Below the pieces are notes generated by a model. It made no database searches and had not been told where the DNA came from. It was given only the letters and a program-made list of their open reading frames with translations. Positions 39,915 to 42,887 of a stretch of DNA of 42,887 nt are shown here, in pieces; position 1 is the first letter of the stretch; each line of letters starts with the position of its first letter. Source of the DNA: Aphanocapsa lilacina HA4352-LM1 (lineage in GTDB: Bacteria > Cyanobacteriota > Cyanobacteriia > Gloeobacterales > Gloeobacteraceae); the NCBI GenBank assembly GCA_019359725.1, contig JAHHGR010000039.1, positions 1 through 42,887 of the forward strand, written 5' to 3'. Position numbers and translations under genes: made by a program.

Positions 39915-41093
39915 ATGGACATCACCCGCGCCGTACAGAGCCTCTACGAACGCTACCCGTTTCCGCCCGATCCGCTCAGCGACAAACCACCTCCCGGGTG
40001 GAACTGGCGGTGGAGTTACAGTTTTGCCCACAGTTTCTGCCTGGGTTGGCGGCCCGAACCACGGCCCATCCGCATCCTGGATGCCGGTTGCGGCACCGGG
40101 GTGAGCACCGAGTACCTGGCGGTGCAAAACCCCGAGGCTCAGGTGACGGCCATCGATATCTCCGAAGCGTCGCTTGCGGTCGCAAAACGACGCTGTGCCG
40201 GCTATGCCAACGTCCAATTCGCCCAGATGAGCCTCACCGACGCGGGAAGCCTGGAGGGATCGTTCGATCTCATCAACTGCGTGGGGGTACTGCACCACCT
40301 GGCCGATCCGAAGGCTGGACTCGCCGCTCTGGCGGCCAAACTCGCTCCGGGCGGATTGCTGCACATCTTCGTCTACGGCGAGCTTGGCCGCTGGGAGATC
40401 CGGCTGATGCAAGAAGCGATCCGCCTGTTGCGCGACGGGCGCGACCCGCTTGCTGATGGTCTTCAAGTGGGCAGGGCGCTATTTGGAGCCCTGCCGGAGG
40501 ACAACCGCCTAAAGTTGGCCGACCGGCGTTGGGTTCTGGAGAACCACCACGACGCCTGCTTTGTCGACATGTACGTGCAGGTGCAGGAAATTCGTTACAC
40601 AATCCCGACACTATTTGATCTGATCGCCTCGTCGGGGCTCGAATTTTTGGGATTTTCCAACCCGGGCTTCTGGCGGCTTGAGCGGCTGGTGGGCAAAGCC
40701 CCATGGCTGTTGGAGCGCGCCGCTGCCCTGTTGGACAAAGAACGCTTTCGATTGATCGAGCTGTTGGACCCGGTGGTCGCCCACTACGAATTTTTCCTGG
40801 GCGCCCCTCCCCTGGAGCGCCTGGAGATGGGCGACGACTGGCTCGATGCGGCCCTGCCGGTGCGCAGTCCCCATATCTACCCCTGGCCCGAGCGCCAGGT
40901 CTTCGACCACGAGTACGAACTGGTGACACTGAGCGAAGCGGAAGTCGCATTTTTGGAGCGCTGCGACGGCCGGCAAACCCTCGGACAACTGCGCGGCGAC
41001 ATCGCCCAGGCGCGCATTCGGGAATTGTTGGAGCACTTTTTGCTGCAGCTGGCCCCGCCGCCGGGGCTGCTCTCAAGTAAAATGCGTGTCTAG
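39915..41093 (+). CDS. SAM-dependent methyltransferase, class I
   Basis: 392 residues. 'LYERYPFPPDPLSDKPPPGW' at the N terminus is followed by the SAM motif 'IRILDAGCGTGVSTEYLAVQ' (about residue 54), 'VTAIDISEASLAVAKRR', 'FDLINCVGVLHHLADP' and 'LAPGGLLHIFVYGELG'. It is the type with an N-terminal 'YPFPP' signature often seen in cyanobacteria. The C-terminal 150 residues have no motif I recognise, though 'FLERCDGRQTLGQLRGDI' recalls the PqqD-like/winged segments added to some methyltransferases. The substrate is unknown. It starts 36 bases after the epimerase. Confidence 0.88.
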   Translation: MDITRAVQSLYERYPFPPDPLSDKPPPGWNWRWSYSFAHSFCLGWRPEPRPIRILDAGCGTGVSTEYLAVQNPEAQVTAIDISEASLAVAKRRCAGYANVQFAQMSLTDAGSLEGSFDLINCVGVLHHLADPKAGLAALAAKLAPGGLLHIFVYGELGRWEIRLMQEAIRLLRDGRDPLADGLQVGRALFGALPEDNRLKLADRRWVLENHHDACFVDMYVQVQEIRYTIPTLFDLIASSGLEFLGFSNPGFWRLERLVGKAPWLLERAAALLDKERFRLIELLDPVVAHYEFFLGAPPLERLEMGDDWLDAALPVRSPHIYPWPERQVFDHEYELVTLSEAEVAFLERCDGRQTLGQLRGDIAQARIRELLEHFLLQLAPPPGLLSSKMRV

Positions 41094-41167
41094 GTCCGCT
41101 GAGCGAGGGCGCCCCGCCTGTGCGAAGCATCGAGTGACAGAACACCTGACAATCGAAGGAGAACACC

Positions 41168-41653
41168 ATGAGTGTCGTGCTCACGACGATCATGAACGCC
41201 GATCAGCAACTGCGCTACCCGAGCGTCGGCGAACTCGAACAGATCAAAAATTTCATAGAGGACAGCGCCCTGCGCCTCAAGATCGCCAAGACCCTGAGCG
41301 ACGCGAACGACCGGGTGGTTAAACAGGCGTCCGCCGGGCTGTTCCAGCGCCGCCCCGATCTCAACAACCCCGGCGGCAACGCCTACGGCGAGAAGCGCCT
41401 GGGCAGCTGCATCCGCGATCTGGGCTGGTACTACCGCCTGATCACCTACTCGATCGTGGCGGGCAACAACGAACCGGTCGAACGCATCGGCCTCACGGGC
41501 ATCTTCGAGATGTACCGCGTGCTGGAAGTGCCGATCCCCGCCATGATCGAATCGATGCGCCTGCTCAAAAAAGAAGCGCTCGAACTGTTGAGCCCGGCGG
41601 AAGCGGAAATCGCCGCCCCTTACTTCGACTACGTCATCGGCGCGATGCAGTAG
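41168..41653 (+). CDS. apcD: Allophycocyanin alpha-B subunit
   Basis: 161 residues with the phycobiliprotein globin fold; GAAGGAGA precedes the ATG. 'MNADQQLRYPSVGELEQIKN' is the ApcD-type N terminus, 'NPGGNAYGEKRLGSCIRDLG' carries the bilin-binding Cys (about residue 80), and 'YFDYVIGAMQ' ends the protein. ApcD is the terminal emitter in the phycobilisome core that passes energy mainly to photosystem I. Some segments ('LFQRRPDLNNPGGNAYG', the C terminus) are also close to ApcA, so it may be a divergent alpha subunit, but the N terminus favours ApcD. cpcT follows after five bases. Confidence 0.88.
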   Translation: MSVVLTTIMNADQQLRYPSVGELEQIKNFIEDSALRLKIAKTLSDANDRVVKQASAGLFQRRPDLNNPGGNAYGEKRLGSCIRDLGWYYRLITYSIVAGNNEPVERIGLTGIFEMYRVLEVPIPAMIESMRLLKKEALELLSPAEAEIAAPYFDYVIGAMQ

Positions 41654-41658
41654 CCGCC

Positions 41659-42267
41659 ATGAGCAGCCACAACCTCGTCACGCTCGTCAGCTGGCTGGCG
41701 GGCGATTTCAGCAACCGGGAGCAGGCCTGGGATGCGCCCGCCTTTTTCTCCCATATCCGGCTTTGCATGCGGCCCCTGCCCTGGCATGTCCTTGAAGGCT
41801 ACGGGCTCTACTCCGAGCAGGCCGACGACTACGACTGGGCCCACCCCTACCGCATCGTCGTGCTCAACTTGGTGGAACAGCCCGACGGCATCATCGAGTG
41901 CCGCAACTACGCCCTCAAAGACACCGCCCCTTACCTGGGCGCCGCCCGCGAAGCGGAACGCGCACGGCTGCACCACCTCACCCTCGATCAGATGGAGCCG
42001 CTGCCCGGCTGCACGTTTCTTTTTAAGCGCGAAGGAGATCTCTTTCGTGGGCGGGTGCGGCCCGGCAAGGGCTGCCGCGTCTTTCGCAAAGGCCGCGATA
42101 CCTACCTCGACGGCGAGGCGACCGTGAGCGCCGACTCCTACAAAAGCATCGACCGCGGCCGCGATCTCGAAAACGACGAGCAAGTCTGGGGCTCGGTCTC
42201 CGGACCGTTTCATTTCACCAAGCAGGTCGATTTCGCCTCCGAAGTGCTCGCCCTGGCCCGCCCGTAA
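41659..42267 (+). CDS. cpcT: Phycobiliprotein chromophore lyase, CpcT/CpeT family
   Basis: 202 residues of the CpcT/CpeT fold. Diagnostic segments are 'WLAGDFSNREQAWDAPAFFS' (N terminus), 'YSEQADDYDWAHPYRIVVLN', 'IECRNYALKD', 'PLPGCTFLFKREGDLFRGRV' and 'YLDGEATVSADSYKSIDRGR'. The family attaches phycocyanobilin to a specific Cys (Cys-153/155) of phycocyanin beta. Its place between apcD and cpcB, the presumed substrate, supports this. It is probably co-transcribed with apcD. Confidence 0.93.
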   Translation: MSSHNLVTLVSWLAGDFSNREQAWDAPAFFSHIRLCMRPLPWHVLEGYGLYSEQADDYDWAHPYRIVVLNLVEQPDGIIECRNYALKDTAPYLGAAREAERARLHHLTLDQMEPLPGCTFLFKREGDLFRGRVRPGKGCRVFRKGRDTYLDGEATVSADSYKSIDRGRDLENDEQVWGSVSGPFHFTKQVDFASEVLALARP

Positions 42268-42293
42268 GTGCTCCCCTCGCAGTCCGCCTGGCG

Positions 42294-42476
42294 GTGTTTC
42301 GCCAATTGCCGCTGCGCGCGCAGCGCACATTTATCGCCGCCAGCCGCGCCAACTGCGAAGTCTCCTCCGACCTACAGTCCCTCGAGCAGCTGGAGGCTAT
42401 CCACTGTGAATGCCTGGCGCAAGCCACTCCCGAACAGCGCGCCCAAGACGAGCACTGGCCCGCCGATCTGTCCTAG
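42294..42476 (+). CDS. Small hypothetical protein between cpcT and cpcB
   Basis: 60 residues from a GTG ('FRQLPLRAQRTFIAASRANC', 'EVSSDLQSLEQLEAIHCECL', ending 'DEHWPADLS'), 26 bases after cpcT. It is charged and helical with three cysteines and no membrane segment. The overlapping frame from 42268 is Pro/Ser-rich and looks like a shadow. I do not recognise it, and there is no clear ribosome-binding site. It could be a phycobilisome accessory peptide or not a gene. Confidence 0.4.
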   Translation: MFRQLPLRAQRTFIAASRANCEVSSDLQSLEQLEAIHCECLAQATPEQRAQDEHWPADLS

Positions 42477-42479
42477 GTA

Positions 42480-42776
42480 ACGTTTGTTTTCAAGACAGGC
42501 GTTACTTCATACATATTATTTAATGAATCGGCAAACAACTTCTGTGTTAGAAAAAACAGGGAAGATTCTTCCGGTGCCTGGCTTTCAGCCTTTCACTCAG
42601 AAAAAAATGTTAAAGATGAGTCACGAAATTCAACTTATCTTTGCATAAGTCTGAGTGTTTACTACTCGGCCACTTTAAGTGCTGCGGGAGAGTAAGCCGA
42701 GGGAAAGAAGTCTTCGCCAGCCAAAAGCTGCTTCGCTCGCAGACAACGTTTCCAAAAGTGTAAGGAGAGCAATGTA
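42480..42776 (+). promoter_or_regulatory. AT-rich promoter and long leader of cpcB
   Basis: About 300 bases without an ORF, much more AT-rich than the surroundings. GTAACG (42478) and CGTTAC form a weak stem-loop just after the preceding ORF. The AT-rich part (42510-42665) probably holds the cpc promoter; no -35/-10 pair could be fixed. The last 110 bases look like the untranslated leader and end with AAGGAGAG eight bases before the cpcB ATG. Strong expression is expected for phycocyanin. Confidence 0.45.
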
Positions 42777-42887
42777 ATGCAAGACGCATTCACCAAAGCC
42801 ATTGTTGCGGCGGATCTGCGCGGGTCGTTCCTCAACGAGCAGGAACTCAACCAGCTGACCAACCTGGTCAAAGAATCCAACAAGCGC
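42777..42887 (+). CDS. cpcB: Phycocyanin beta subunit, 5' end (partial)
   Basis: 37 codons before the window ends: 'MQDAFTKAIVAADLRGSFLN' then 'EQELNQLTNLVKESNKR'. The segment DAF...VAAD.RG.FL...... L.NLVKE.NKR is that of C-phycocyanin beta ('DAFAKVVAQADARGEFL', 'LSNLVKEGNKR'), and not of ApcB, which lacks it. AAGGAGAG precedes the ATG. The chromophore cysteines (about 82 and 153) lie beyond the window. A phycoerythrin or phycoerythrocyanin beta chain is the less likely alternative. Confidence 0.85.
   Translation, partial: MQDAFTKAIVAADLRGSFLNEQELNQLTNLVKESNKR

Noticed and set aside
38454..40466. A 670-codon open frame on the minus strand
   Set aside because: It runs antisense through the epimerase and methyltransferase genes, which have clear motifs. 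The translated product is low in structure and is a GC-rich shadow.
42268..42480. 70-codon frame starting at the GTG after cpcT
   Set aside because: Pro/Ser-rich with shadow-like composition; the overlapping frame at 42294 is the better candidate.
1..42887. CRISPR arrays, tRNA or rRNA genes
   Set aside because: No regularly spaced short repeats and no tRNA-like T-loop/acceptor pairs or rRNA sequence were noticed on reading; a covariance search was not possible.

Overview
The window looks like a GC-rich cyanobacterial chromosome. It carries phycobilisome genes (apcD, cpcT and the 5' end of cpcB), a cyanoexosortase pair, long-chain cyanobacterial flavodoxins and many Uma2 (DUF820) genes. The gene set and the style of the proteins suggest Gloeobacter (G. 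violaceus or a close relative). That is recognition, not a search result.

Layout. 1-1.2 kb: 3' end of an IS21-type element (istA end plus istB). 1.4-5.3 kb: a wrecked Uma2 gene, then a minus-strand operon reading Crp-type regulator, ribosomal protein S4, flavodoxin, small protein, O-methyltransferase, behind a 25-bp palindrome. 5.4-9.1 kb: receptor remnant, two Uma2 genes and a decayed TonB-dependent siderophore receptor. 9.3-13.3 kb: a second, plus-strand flavodoxin/small protein/methyltransferase cassette, an AraC-ABC chimera, a second Crp-type regulator and an AraC stub. 13.3-21.4 kb: two intact siderophore receptors sharing a 510-bp identical promoter/leader block, a third truncated one, and Uma2/Rpn-like genes between them. 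21.4-24.9 kb: secreted NHL-type protein, divergent intact TonB-dependent receptor and a truncated UspA-like ORF. 24.9-31.8 kb: a scrapyard of an IS982-like remnant, Uma2 genes, a MacB fragment, a deleted histidine kinase with its intact NarL-type response regulator, and receptor remnants. 31.9-42.9 kb: orderly core genes (murA, UbiB/ABC1 kinase, RNase D-like exonuclease, glycosyltransferase, cyanoexosortase pair, sugar epimerase, SAM methyltransferase, apcD-cpcT, start of cpcB).

How it fits together. Roughly 1.8-31.6 kb reads as an iron-acquisition and iron-starvation island. TonB receptors import ferric siderophores, flavodoxin replaces ferredoxin when iron is short, and Crp/AraC regulators and conserved operator-like motifs sit in front of the cassettes. 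The receptors have been repeatedly duplicated, truncated and recombined. Nearly every siderophore-receptor 3' end lies next to a gene or remnant of the Uma2 or Rpn/DUF4351 type, both predicted PD-(D/E)XK nuclease families. The most unusual signals are that association, the 510-bp swapped leader module, and the duplicated flavodoxin cassette in which each flavodoxin is separated by a terminator from a cysteine-containing small protein and a methyltransferase.
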